A stretch of 64,000 nucleotides of DNA, from contig JADHZB010001957.1 of NCBI GenBank assembly GCA_015657535.1, positions 1 to 64,000 on the forward strand, given 5' to 3'. The notes under the pieces are model-generated. The model was not told where the DNA came from. It made no database searches and saw only the letters and a list, made by a program, of their open reading frames with translations. Shown here in pieces: positions 37,201 through 49,146 of this stretch (position 1 is the stretch's first letter; every line of letters begins with the position of its first letter). This stretch comes from Nephromyces sp. MM_2019 (lineage: Eukaryota; Apicomplexa; Aconoidasida; Nephromycida). Both the position numbers and the translations under genes were made by a program.

Positions 37201-40200
37201 ATTGGTTGAGTTGGTTTTTGTGTGCTTTTAGATATTTGTCTAGACTTTTTAGGGCTGAAGTTGAACTTTATTTTCTCTCAAATTTTACCGTTAATACTGT
37301 GGTTGCACTCACTGGCTGAGTTTGACAGCTCCGGTGATTTTCTTCTGATTTAACTCCTAAAGCCTGACGGTTCTTCTGAGGAGTGTGACGATGAAAAATC
37401 CCCTTCCTTTGCTTTTTGAAATATATTTGGATTCTATCTTAAAACCTCAGTGAATGCTGCATATTTCTATGGTTTTCACTAAAGTTTAAGTGTCCTTTTA
37501 CAGAGTATAATGAGCTGCTGAAAGGAGTTGTTACAAAGGTTATGGAGACTTCGCCTTCCAGAAATACGTGAGGACTGCTTAAGTGAATTGCTTTTTGCTT
37601 TTTTTTTCTGCATTCCACGTTTCTCACTCTATTCTCCCGCATAGACTAGAGAGCTTGCTTGCAATTTTGTATCAAAAACGGTGCAATTTTTTATTTGATA
37701 TTCTTCACTGATGAATTGGGTAGTAAAAAAGCATCCTTTTCTTGCTAAAATAGAAGTAAGCGTTGTTAGTTTACTATCTTCATAGGTTTTTGCGATGGTA
37801 TGTGGCATATGAACATGTGAAGTTGTAGCATTTTACTCACCGCCTCCTTTCCAACTTTATTTTTGGTTTGAATTGAGTGTAGTTACACTTCTTCGAAGCA
37901 GCCACCTATTTGATATATGTATACTCGCTGCACTTGTTTATCACAATTGCTTCTTGTGCGAGTTCTGTTGAAGCACGGTTACTTAATTGAGTGCTTTAAC
38001 TTGCGAGCCTTCATGAGCTGATTTTTAGGTGTATTCAATGCGATACTGAATAGACTCGAAATCCTTGCAATGGCTCGGATGGTTGGTGTGTGTGTGTCAT
38101 AACCGGGAGAGTTTCTTGAAGTTTTATTTACTAAAATTTATGACGTTTTCAATGTTCTTGCGTGGTTTAGCCTCTGATGCAAGTTTAGCTTACTCATTTG
38201 CTCACAAATTCCATCTCTCCTGTGTTCTCTAAATTGTGTTTCTCATTCTATTGCTATTGAGTGCATAGAATCTCTGTTATACTAATCTGTGGGTAAGTTT
38301 TTTTTATATACCAAATAGGAGAAACCTCACCTTAATGGCGGAAGTTATGAACTCGCTGGAGGTAGAAAACAAGACTTGCGAATTGGAGATTAGTCAAGAA
38401 TGGAAGCAGGCAATCAAGGAACATCGTAAGTAGCAGAAGTAGTGAAGATGATTTTGTACGCTTTTTTACGGAACTTTTCTTTTGTGTGTGTGTTGTAGAT
38501 TTGGAGTCAAGAAGTAATGAAAATGATTTTGTACGCTTTATTATGGAACTTTGCTTTTGTGTGTGTGTGTGTTGTAGATGTGGAGTCTCGGTTGCATAAC
38601 ATTCTTGTGAATAAGTTGACCCAAAAAGAGCATCAAAACATCCATTGTTCCAACTAAACTCAAGGCTTTTGCGTAGTGTAAAAGTGTAAAAGCAGCAAAA
38701 AGAAAAAGGAAGAAGGCGTGAAAGCTTCAAATGCCTCATTACAATCAGTCTGTGACTAGATAATCATGCATAATTTTTGGCTAACTTGTACCTAATATGC
38801 TGGCTACTAATGTGTGAATAGTTACTCAATTAGTTGTGTGTGCTACCGTAACCCATAAAATCTGGGGTTTTTTTTCTACTAAATTATATATATACTTTAC
38901 GCTATTACCTACTTGTTAAAATAATTTTTTCTCGCTTCCCACGATAAATCTTATATTTTTTATCGAAGAGTATAAAATAGTTTTATTCATTGCAATATTC
39001 TTTGATTACTTTATGAAAGCCTCAAATTTAGGATTTTCCGTAGTTCCAACACTACTTTCTCTTTTTAGCTAACTTTTAGTCTGATGTGGTATACGCAAAA
39101 AAACCCCTCCCTGGCTTCAGTGTTAAAGAAAACCTATATTGTTAAATTTAGAATTTTCAAGGAGGAAGTAAAGTAGTAGAAAAAGAGAGTAATGCAAATG
39201 TTTTAAGGAAGTAGATAGTTGCTGCTACCAATGCCTTTTGATTTTTTTGATAAAATCGGTTTTTTGCGCGAATTTTTTTGTCTGCAGTTCGACAAGATCA
39301 AGAGAAGGCGGACTCCTCTAGGCTGCACAATGAGATTTTCAATCTTCTCACACAGCTGCAGGGTCCATACAAACTTAACTTCCAGAAGCATCAACATGCT
39401 GGGCTTTATCCGGTTTTCTTGTTGGACGATGAAGCGAAAATCTGCTTTGATTCAGACAACCTCAAGAGACACACTAACCTGGAGATGAAGCATAGGTATA
39501 CTTGGGGGTTGTTTGAATACTTCTGCGTGCTAGTTAGCTGATTAGGCTTGTTTTTGGCAGAGTGTGGTAGCCCCTCATCTTACACTGAGATATAGTAGCC
39601 CTCTAGTAAGCTGTTTGTGTGTATCTTCTACCTTTTTGTTGGCCTCATCTCGGTGTTAACCATGTAGAAAATATATCTTCTATATAAGCTTTAAAATGGG
39701 AAATCATTTAATTGCTTAAGTGTTTGTATATGCTCATTAATAGATTCTATTAATTCTGGAGGTTTATCTTCCCTTGTTTCTCATTTTTTAGTACCTTTTT
39801 CTCTGATTACCACTTTAGGCGCCTGCTGCTTCTTGCTTATCGCGCTAAACCTTCTGTTTTCTTGTCTATTTGCTTTTGTTGAGTCTATCGCACGTTTCCT
39901 GTCCTTTTAGTTTGATTGGATGCTTTTTTTTGAAGACTTTATTGCTTATGTGAAGCTTTGAAATTTCTCGTATGCGTGCTTTAACTTTCTGCCTTTTTGC
40001 TTTGGCATCATCGTTCAGGCATTTGTCGTTACTTGGCTACCATCCTATTGTGGTTCATTTTTGGGATTGGAGGCGTTGCCGAACTGAGGTTAGATATCAC
40101 TAATGGGAGTTTTGCTTCTCGTTTGATTAAATCAAAAATGCCCACTTGGAAATTCCATAATTTTTTTTTGGCAAAAAACTTTCTTTTCACTTTTTTCCTC

Positions 40201-40598
40201 TTTTTTATGGCACAGTTTCACGATTTAGTATTCGCATACCCTAACGGTTTTTTTAATATTAGTGCTGTGCTTTACAGCTTCCTATTACTCATTATATGTA
40301 TTGCTTATGCCCTGTGTGTGGGTGTGTGTGGGTGTGTGATGTGTACATATGTGTGTATGTGTGCATGTGTATGTGTCCGTATATATTTTCATATGTGTGC
40401 ACATATGCGAAAAACATTTATCATAGATTTGAATATTGGCTTCTCTTCCGCATTTTAGGTTGGCATGTTTGGGATGGCTCATTTTTTCTTTTTTACCCCT
40501 TACATTACCTTTTCTTGCTTTTTTTGTAGGATGACCAAATATTCTACTTGAAGAAGCTATTGACCAAGAAGTTGCGAGATTGTGGTAAGATTGAATAG
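34254..40598 (+). CDS. RAP-domain protein, probably organellar RNA-binding
   Basis: Nine phase-checked exons: 34254-35356, 35919-36114, 36593-36743, 37504-37567, 38319-38425, 38499-38513, 39288-39495, 40019-40088, 40530-40598; 660 residues. The frame is closed by a TGA at 34161, and the first ATG after it is 34254 (MAIGSYYVGIPVRLQRASFL), an Arg-rich, acid-poor N-terminus suggesting a mitochondrial presequence. The middle is a helical-repeat array (for example LAPRQISMLTFSLSSLGIHS and FNARQIVMVFHSLAKLRFLS), as in FASTK/heptatricopeptide RNA-binding proteins. The last three exons make the RAP domain: LYPVFLLDDEAKICFDSDN, RHLSLLGYHPIVVHFWDWRR, then FYLKKLLTKKL. RAP proteins act in mitochondrial or plastid RNA processing and rRNA stability. 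Exon 2 ends at a GC donor (36115), and the 15-base exon lies in a tandem duplication. The 1103-base first exon is far longer than the others. Confidence 0.83.
38431..38592 (+). repeat. tandem duplication of an intron end plus exon start
   Basis: Two diverged copies of about 77 bases (starting 38431 and 38508) share GATGATTTTGTACGC/AATGATTTTGTACGC, a TG run, TTGTAG and then ATTTGGAGTC or ATGTGGAGTC. Each copy supplies a 3' splice site and the codons (H)-L/V-E-S-R. The first copy also has a GTAATG donor giving a 15-base exon that keeps the reading frame of the RAP protein. Confidence 0.8.
40308..40412. repeat. TG-rich microsatellite
   Basis: GTGTGTGGG, GTGTGTATG and similar units in the last intron of the RAP gene. 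It produces spurious Cys/Val-rich ORFs on both strands. Confidence 0.85.
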
Positions 40599-41095
40599 CT
40601 TTTCTCGCGCTCTGGTCCTCTTGAAGACGAAGTCGGGTTTTTCAAAGGATATTCGGCATATGTTGCCTGCAGCCATTTACTGATATTTCCCACAAAATCA
40701 TGCGATTCTTCATTTTAATAGATTTATATGTTGGGGCGCAGAACAGCAAAAAATGTGTTATTTCCCCGATATCATCACTTTAGTGGAGCTCGAAACCTAA
40801 AAAATTGTTAAGCGTAACCTACTTTTGTTGGCACCACTTCAATTTCTTTGGAAATGCTCGGATACTTAGTTTTCAATCAGGACATCTTAATTATTTTCTA
40901 GATATATGGTGACCTATTTGACTTGGAATCTAGTCAAATTTTCTCAATCATTGTGTTTGTTGATCTTTTTTGTTGCCCCTTTGGCTTTTGAGTAGTTTGT
41001 AGTACTGCCTTTTATTAACTTGATCGCAGCATGTCCAAATAGTGGTACTTTGATTTTCTTTTTACGGTGTTGTAATTTATCCATATTTCGATGAA

Positions 41096-43488
41096 ATGCC
41101 GGCTACTGGGGAAGATAAGTCTATCTTACGATATAATATACGGTGGTGCCGTCATATATGGTGTGCTTCTTTTGTTGCTAGCTTTCATGCTAAAGCAATG
41201 CATCTCATAAAAAATGCCCTCTTTGTTATATTGAGGTGAGTAGCTGTAAGGACCTGCTATCATTAGTTTTTCCAAAAGAGTATGCCCACAGCTGGAAGCT
41301 TCTTCACTTTTGGAAAAAAGTAGAGATCGTATGAGGCGACTGCGTCTTTGCTGGAAAGCTTTGTTGTTGTCGAAATCTTCAATTTCGTCAGCTTTTTTCT
41401 GAGGTTTTTAGAATATATTAAGTGCTTCTCTACCACGGCATTTATTAAGGAATCGATTTTTTTTGGCCCTTTCGTGGCGTGCTTTATCAACCCTGGGAGA
41501 CAGTTCCGTTGTTCACGATTCAATTTGATAAAACACAGCACTTGATTTGAAATTTTGGGGCGTTTGATTTTTTGGGGGTTTTAAAAGTCTAAAAAGAAGC
41601 TGTCTGGCTGTTCGAGTCACTCCCGGGCTGCTTTGGTGTACCTATCTCTTATATTGCAATTTTCCGTATCCACGTGATATACTATTCCAAATTGGTGTAA
41701 GGCTAACCATTGCTGGATTCGTTTAAAATCGCTAGTCATTCCGTTTTAATGCTTAAGATTCGGACTGCTGCTTTCCGCGGTTAGAAATTAAGCTGCTGTA
41801 GTTTGAGATTGGGGTTTGCTCTTCATTGTATTTGCTTTATCGCTGGATATTGCATTGAATGCTTTTGAAGCTTCGAAGCATCAACTTGGGTATCGTTGAT
41901 TAAATCCTTGAAAGTTCTTGAAATTTTGTCGTCTGAGTAATAAGAAACGTTTGTGTGCCTTCGTCGTGGAGTGTTTGAAGTACCAGGGATGTTTTTTATG
42001 AAGTTTGTAGTGATATCTAAGATAGTTTTGCCTAGAGGAAGCCTTGTGAGTACTTGTTTATTCGTTACAACATGATAAATTCTGTAGTTTCTGAGTTGAG
42101 ACTGTTAGGAATTCTTTGGTTCCACAATAGTGTTCTTCTTTTCATGTTTTGACACTTTGATCTATTGCATCACTAGTTTATTCTGATGAATACTTGTTTT
42201 AATTAAGGTCCTTGTATTTTGTCATTGTCAGGACTCAGTGCAGCAGTTCTGCATCTTCTTCTTGTATGATATATGCGGTCTTTTCGTTCATTATCCCCTA
42301 TTTGCTTTTTTCATCTATAAAAGGTACATATACAATTTTTTTTTTAGATGAATTCGTAAATATCTATGTATAGATTAGTTATAGTTATAGATTTTAGAAT
42401 CTGTATTATATACAAAGATACCTTCATCTTTTTGTTTTACGGTTTTTAGTTACTTCTATCTGCTGTGCACTGTGTACGATAAGGGCATGTATTCGCGCCG
42501 GGTAAGAACATTGCAACGTTGCAGTGCCACAGTTGATTCATATGTACATTATTCAGCTGTTTTTCTCGAGTTTTGCGATTTAGCGGCAGCTTTGCAACTT
42601 GGTTTAGGGGATTGCAGATGGAGTTGCCGTTAAGCATAGGTTATTTCCTTTCATAGAGAGCTGTTGAATTTGTATATGAAGATGCGTTACTGCATATTTA
42701 CATCATTATTGAATCATCATAACGGAGGCGATTGTGTAGTGCTAAATTTGGATGGTATTAGGTACTTAACTGTTTCAGTTGAACTTGCTACTGACTAAAT
42801 TACTTGCGGATCTCGCATGCAAGCTCCGTGCAACATATATCGCGCAGAACTTATTGATGCATCTAGTTAAGCATACTTTGCAGCCTCGTTATTACAGGCT
42901 AATCACACAGTACCCTCAGCCCCGCACCTCTAATTCATGTCCTTATTAGAACAAGGGCGACTGTATCTATGAATTCGACCAAAAAAATTAAAAATACCAT
43001 GCTTAGAGCCCTTGCTACCTATGAAATAGTTATCTGCTGCCTGAGCTGCAGCGACTGAGAGCTTTGTACGAGTATTATAAGAAGTAAACTGAGATTTTGA
43101 GATTGAGTGAAGTAATGCTCGAAGCAGCTCAGAAAGGTTCTTTTTCCTTTGGCTTTCATTGAAAGAGCGAGGATATCTCGCACTTCAATTTCCATGCTGG
43201 AGTCATAAGAAGAATATGCCTTAATACCCATTTAACACCGTCATAATATTATATCATCCGCATAATAGTTTTTGATGATTTTTTCCGTCTAGATTTTAAA
43301 AGATGCTCAAATATATGGTTAACTTGTATTATCCTCCGCTAAGATAATTTAGCTGTTCTGACTAATATAATAGCTGCAAGCGGGGTGAGCGAGGGGCTGG
43401 CAAGAATAATACAAAGGGGAAAAACGAAGAGGCAATTCGTCGTATTGCTAGGATTCTTAATGATTCTATCAGACGGAAGGAAATTTGA
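41096..43488 (+). CDS. short THO2 (THO/TREX subunit)-like gene
   Basis: Three phase-consistent exons: 41096-41235 (from ATG), 41267-41386 and 43374-43488 (TGA), about 124 residues. The segment DKSILRYNIRWCRHIWCASF, then HAKAMHLIKNALFVILRSFS and SRDRMRRLRLCWKALLLSKS, matches the pattern I recall from the THO2/THOC2 domain (Trp in a helix, RNA-like KNAL-V-L, then a charged helix and a K-S end). The C-terminus is basic (EEAIRRIARILNDSIRRKEI). THO2 is the scaffold of THO/TREX, which couples transcription to mRNA export, and is normally over 1000 residues. Only about 500 bases separate this start from the RAP gene, so this is either a very short paralogue, a fragment, or a gene whose other exons I missed in the 2-kb second intron. 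The first intron is only 31 bases. Confidence 0.48.
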
Positions 43489-44669
43489 TTGAGATAACAC
43501 TTTATTTGTTGAGTTTTTAGCCCAAGTAACGTAACTCACCACCATTGCGGATATTTTGCCAGTTTTTTTTCCAATTCACGTGGACTTGTTTCTGAAGTCG
43601 TGTCATGTTATACTGGCATGGGCTGTGTTAGCTTTAATCACCAGGAAAAAGATAGTAAAACGGCAGCACCTTATTGTAGGCTAGATTCAATTTCTCAAAA
43701 AACACGGTAGTATTTGTAGGGTTGACAAATGTTTCTCGGCCTTAGTCGAGTTCGAGGGTTGTTATGCCAAGAAATAGGGGCAGGTCAAGTTGAAGCCATG
43801 GGATTATTTTCATTTCTTCTTGCTCTTTTACTTATTTCCCTTTGAAAATATTTGAACCGGGACGACATGCCTCAGTTTGCCACCAGCATGCGTTCACTTC
43901 ATGGGAACTCAATTCAAGAAACGGGTTAACAGTAGCAGGAAAAAATGTTCGCTGAATTACTATGAACTGGCACCCCTTCCGGGATAACTTTGCAAGTGCC
44001 ATTATAGGTCAAAGCAGCCAATTTCAGCGCAGCTAAAATCATTATTATAAACAGACGAAGTAGAATTTGCCAGTTTACAAAAGTCCTTTGCTTATTTGGG
44101 AGGCCCCCTAAGTTTTAAAACATCTTGAAAAATGAAAAGCACGCTTGAATTTCAAGCACTAGGTGCCATGAACTAGACATTCGCTGCATGCCAAAGAACT
44201 AGCGGCATTGTACTGACTTGCCTGACCTACCAAATGCTTCTGCACAACTGGGCAGCAAGCAATTTAGGAGTGCTTGGCGTGATTACATGACTAATTGCAA
44301 ACGACTCAGCGCAGCTAATCTTTGATAGATTTCTCATGTATTTCTGATGATACGCAAATGCAGAGAAACCATCTTCGACATACCTATTTTTACTAGAAAC
44401 TACGTCCCTTTGGACATGGAAAATACCTCGTACAGCGTTTTCTTCCTGTTGCTGAGTTCACAGCCTCATTTTTTCCATTTTTAAGTTAATTCTTCTACTC
44501 TCTAGTATGATGCCATAGTGCCCCCTCTTAGTTGTATGCGTGTTTTCTCCCCTTTTCTTTGAATTTGAGTCTAACATTGATCTTCTCCCCTGCCTTTCTA
44601 CCTGATTTCCCAGCGAGCCTCATTTGATACTTCATCTATTCGCCTTCTCGTTCATCATTTCCCTCTTCA
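43489..44669. other. intergenic region upstream of the BolA gene
   Basis: No exon-like segment seen on either strand. The last 250 bases are C/T-rich on the plus strand (CCCCTCTTAG, CTTCTCCCCTGCC), possibly a promoter pyrimidine tract. Confidence 0.45.
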
Positions 44670-46563
44670 ATGTTTCGAATACTAAGGCCCCCTCTGTGCA
44701 CACAAGGGGCTCTTCAATTTTGGGGTATACCTGCACTCAATACTCCCCCTGGCTTGACAAATACCGCCTGTCCATCTAATCGCTTTGCACACAAATACGC
44801 CGCCCCTCCTTGCCCAAACCTTGAAAACATCCGAAAAGTAATCAGTGAAAAATTGCAACCTATTAGCTTTTTCCTGAAGAACGACTACACAATGGGAACC
44901 CATGTTTATGACACCCATTTTCGGGTCAGCCTTTCTTGGAAAAATCCACCACTGAAGCTAGTTTTATTGTGGCATTTGGAAACTGTACCAAGTTTTAAAC
45001 ATTCAGATGAATTGCCGCCTATTTGAACGCATCTTTTTTTGTGAATATTGCCAAATTTCAATGGTTTTTCGGTAAAAAACTCAAAATATTTGAAGATCTA
45101 AAAGAAAGCTGTAATTTTAGGCTAGATTCTGATAACTTACCTGATGCATTACGAGTTTACTGTATATGAACAGCGGGATATTTTGAAATTGCAGAAGTAA
45201 AACTTGTTCCGTTTTGTTAGTTTGATGAATTTTTTCTTTCGAGTAATTTGATGGCCTCGAGCGCCTCCACAAATTCGATTAATAACATATTTGAACGTTT
45301 TATCATTCAGTGACTTTTGGAGTTTTGTAATGTGGTACATCGAAAGTATGCTTTACTACTGTGTTTGTAGATTATTAAGAGCTAACATATTTTCCGGAAA
45401 AAGAGTTGGCTGCATGTTAAATATTTCATTGCTGATATTTGACAAAATTTTTGTCACATCTTGGCAGACAGTACTTCAGCTTGAAAACATCGCAGGAACT
45501 GCGATTTACCCTTTTTTTTAATTTTTCAAAAAAGGCTTAGTTGGTTACTTGATTAAATACTTTTGCATCATGAAGTTAGTCTAAATCCATGATGGAATCT
45601 TCCATTGTAAATACTTAGTTTTTATCCAAGCACATATTAATTTGTTGTGTATTAACCATTTGTGCTTACCTGGGCAGTATTTAGTGCCTTCAGCGATGAA
45701 TTTGATCCACCTGCCGACATTTTTTTTTACGCTTAGAACCTTTGCATAATTTCTGAAGTAATCTTCTCCGAAATATATTTATCGAGAAAAAGTGTCCGTA
45801 ATGACTTTTTTCTGTCAACGCGTACCTTTTTTTAAATTGGCCTTCAGTCTGTTTTTTTTTCATGGATAGAGTATTTGCTTTGCTATGTCCTTTTTTGAGT
45901 TGGTTCAATGCTTTGTTTCTTGTAATTCACACATTTCGTCAAATCTCTATGGCTTAATTTATTTCGCCCCCCGCTTTTTTAACCGTATTCAGGGCTTGTT
46001 ATGCTCACCTATCTTTGAGGGTAAATCTTACAAAGAAATGCAGCGAATAGTGGATAAGGCTCTCGGCGAGATTGGTGAGTTTTCTGCGAGGCGGCACTTA
46101 CTTGGTGTTTTCACTAGTTCTTCTGCTCACGGTTTTCAGTATAAAGATGCAGTGATGAATTAAAATCAAAGATATGTGTCTCTTTAAAAAAGTTCATTCT
46201 AAATCTCTTATTGGGATTGGTTTGCAAAGTGGTGTTCAAATTATAAACGAATGAGAGGGGCTAAATGTTGTGTCACAACCTTATCGAGTCTATTATAAGA
46301 TTTATGCAAAATAATTAAGATTAGATATAGGAAATGCATTAATATCTGAAACATAAAATGGAAAAAAGCTCTCTCTAGGCAAGCATTGGGATCAGCATAC
46401 ACTTGTCTTGCTGCATCAAACCCAATTTATCATAATTCAGTTTATTTTTACTTCAAAGTTCAGGCTTTACCCTTCTGCTCTTGTAGGTATGAATGGCAGA
46501 GTAAAGCTATTTTTGCAACCACCTTCGCGCTATAATGTAAGTTGTATGTTGCACTTTTTTTGA
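44670..46563 (+). CDS. BolA-family protein, probably mitochondrial
   Basis: Three phase-consistent exons: 44670-44924, 45993-46074, 46487 onward; TGA at 46561. The first exon begins MFRILRPPLCTQGALQFW, followed by about 30 more residues before the fold: an Arg-bearing, acid-free presequence typical of mitochondrial import. The BolA domain follows: LENIRKVISEKLQPISFFLK, YDTHFR, then CSPIFEGKSYKEMQRIVDKA, ending VKLFLQPPS. BolA proteins work with monothiol glutaredoxins in Fe-S cluster assembly or trafficking. In the family signature (FEGK then R-H-R before the last helix) the His is replaced by Gln (EMQRIV). This His is normally conserved and implicated in cluster ligation, so binding may differ. 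The end is uncertain because a strong GTAAGT donor at 46537 could lead to one more exon. Confidence 0.72.
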
Positions 46564-47006
46564 AAGTATCAAAATTATTTCTCTTTATTATGGCTTCCAT
46601 AAAAAAATACTTTATTTTTCTTTAATATATCTGTGTGTAAAGTAATACTAGGTCTTTTTTGCTCATCCTTTCAATTTCAATTCATTACAGCTTTATAAAT
46701 TTCTATTTTAATTTCATCTTCTCCTCAGCTACTATGCACCATTTTTTTACCGTTTTCCTGTTGTATTCAAGTTTCGTGTTTATTTTTGTGATACTTTGTT
46801 GTGATGCTTTCGCAGTACAGTTTGCTTTGTTATACCGTGCTATAAGGCGCTTTTTCTCTCAGCCTGGTGCATTCCCTCACTTTTTTGCGTGAAAACCGGA
46901 TCTACTACTTATTGGATTAATTTTAGTGTATTTTTCAATATTTAAAAATATGGTTCGCGAAAATATAATTTTCTTCGTCCTGTATTAAATATTATTTTAT
47001 TTTCTG

Positions 47007-48027
47007 ATGGAATTTGATGGGGCCATTGTCGAAAATGTAGTGGTAAGTGAGTAAGTTGTTATTGTCCGTATTTTTTTCAGAAAATGAAAAGCCTAATCCG
47101 CCATAGGTGGGCCCTTGAAAAGTAACCATGTTATTGGTCATTTTTCGAACGGTAATCAATTTTTTGTAGTTTTTTTTATATTTTCTGGAAGGACGCCTGT
47201 TTCTTTTTGATATTCTTGTAAAAATTTTCTGCCGGTGTTGCTTTCCTATTTTTTGCTTTGTTAGTCAAGCCTTTTAGCTTTTTTTTGTTTCATTTTTAAC
47301 GGAAATTTTTTGCTTTATCCCTTATTTTGCTTGCCTGGTTATCGTCATCTTTATGCTTAATCAGTTGTTAAATATGGCCAATAGCTAAGGAATTTTTGAT
47401 ATCATGACTTGCTGCTACACTGCAAGATATACTTTAATTTAGCTCAGTGCGTATTACTCTTTCCCCACATTATCGAGCAACGGCTTTGAAACTATTTTAA
47501 ATAAGTAATAGGTATTTTAGTAGGTGTTAAATCTGCTATTGATTATGATATAAATGTTGCTGCTATTACTTTAGTTAAAGATTTTACTGTTTTTAAGTAT
47601 CCTACTTTAATATTATCTGGAATCTTGTTTTTTTATATTTGGCTTTTTATCTGTTCCGGTCTTTAATGCTCTCTGTTGCGTCGCTTGATGAAGATTGTGA
47701 TCTAGCGTGTTAAGTGAAGATTTTTTACTTTATAAATAACTTTTTTCAGTGTATGCATACATATTTTAAGGAATATGTGTGATTTCTTTGAATATGCAAG
47801 GTTCCTTAGTATTGCTTAAAATTTTGTTCTGGCATGCTTATTTTTGCTTTCTTGGTAAGATGTGGCATATTTTAATCTTTTTTTTCCCGAGTCTGTCTAT
47901 TCGTACACTTGAAAACGTATCATACGACGGGAAGTATGTTTTATTCTCGTATTGTGTTTGTTCTCCTAATGATGGTAGAACTAAGCATGGTGCTTTTATT
48001 TTTCAACATTGTGTGAGGCTTCTGTAA
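47007..48027 (+). CDS. thioredoxin-like gene, model incomplete
   Basis: Candidate exons: 47007-47042 (ATG, MEFDGAIVENVV, GTAAGT donor), 47081-47106 (KMKSLIRH), a segment near 47530-47640 (AIDYDINVAAITLVKDFTVF then KYPTLILSG), 47751-47802 (CIHILRNMCDFFEYA) and about 47892-48027 (LSIRTLENVSYDGKYVLF, TAA). The YPTL turn preceded by D-x-N and a 'VKDFTVFKYPT' strand is the cis-Pro region of thioredoxin/PDI folds. I could not find an exon carrying a CxxC active site, and the 47106 to 47530 join is not in phase, so an exon is missing or the protein is redox-inactive. This could also be two unrelated genes. Confidence 0.33.
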
Positions 48028-49146
48028 CATGGCACGCTCTTGAAAATGAAACAAAGCGTTAAAACTCGTATTAAATGAAACATGGGCTGTTCACATTGGC
48101 GTCTCTCCTAAGCGGTGTTTGCAAAGATAAAACTGTAAAAATGTAATTTTATTGGGTGCAATTCCCGTCAGTGCCTGGGTGAGAATAAGTAGAGGCAGGC
48201 ACCCCATTTTCGGCACATAGAGTGCGTTAGTTTGGTCCTGCGAGTAGCCGTAGATATATTAAATGCGGCTAATCATTTTTGTGAATATCTTAGATTATTT
48301 TGATGGAGTAAGCGTATCTTGGTTCTCTGACTTGCTTGAAAAGCTCCCAGTAGAAACATTAAGCTTTATCAGTTCCACTTCTATCAATATTAATGTGCTC
48401 AATTCCGGTAAATTTGGAGTACTTTGTTCCTTTTGAAAATTATTTATTATAATTGGATTTCGTCGAAGTGGTCCCAGGACTGCTTGCTCTCTTTTGTCTA
48501 TAGAACAAATTCACGCTTCTAACTTCGAATCCTTGCCTTAATACACGCTTCCATCCCTTATTTTTGTCTATTGCTTTGAGAGCATAATGTTATCTGAAGA
48601 TTGAAAGGCTGTAAACGGCAGACTTAAGCTATTCTGAAGTGGTTTGATTAGTGCCTCAGCCTTTTATGTTCTGACAGTTTCCTCTATTCCTTTAATGGTC
48701 TTAAGAGTAATAATGTTTCTTTCGTACATTGAACCTTTGGGAGCCACAGCGATTATAATCTTGTTTGTGAATTTTTTTATTGCATTTCAGCTCAATAGAA
48801 CTCCGCTTTGACCTTAACGCTCCTTTCTTTATACTGGACTTCTAGTTTACTTTAAAATATATTTATTACTTGATCAATTTGCTAAATAATTATTTGTTTA
48901 ATTGTGCCTCCAGGAGTTTATTTTCTCACCTAGCTATGTCTTCCTCGGAGTTAGGTGTTTACGATATATTTGTTGGAAATTTTGTACTGGCTCAAAAATT
49001 TTCCTGTAGTATGAAGACGCGAGGCTGACGCCGAAATATTAATATCATAAAAATGCTAATTTTTTTAATGATTGCGGTAATTTTTTGCTTGCTTAGCGGG
49101 TGAGGGCAACTGATATAAAAGGGTATGCTTTTCCAATGTTTTGAAT
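48028..49146. other. intergenic region, no gene assigned
   Basis: T-rich to about 48.0 kb, then more balanced in composition. I saw no exon with matching splice sites. Confidence 0.4.

Noticed and set aside
40285..40529. Cys/Val-rich ORFs over the TG run
   Set aside because: Microsatellite translation inside the last RAP-gene intron.
47500..47670. Organelle DNA insertion (NUMT/NUPT)
   Set aside because: The very AT-rich codons first suggested it, but the peptide fits a thioredoxin segment, and nearby exons have nuclear splice signals.
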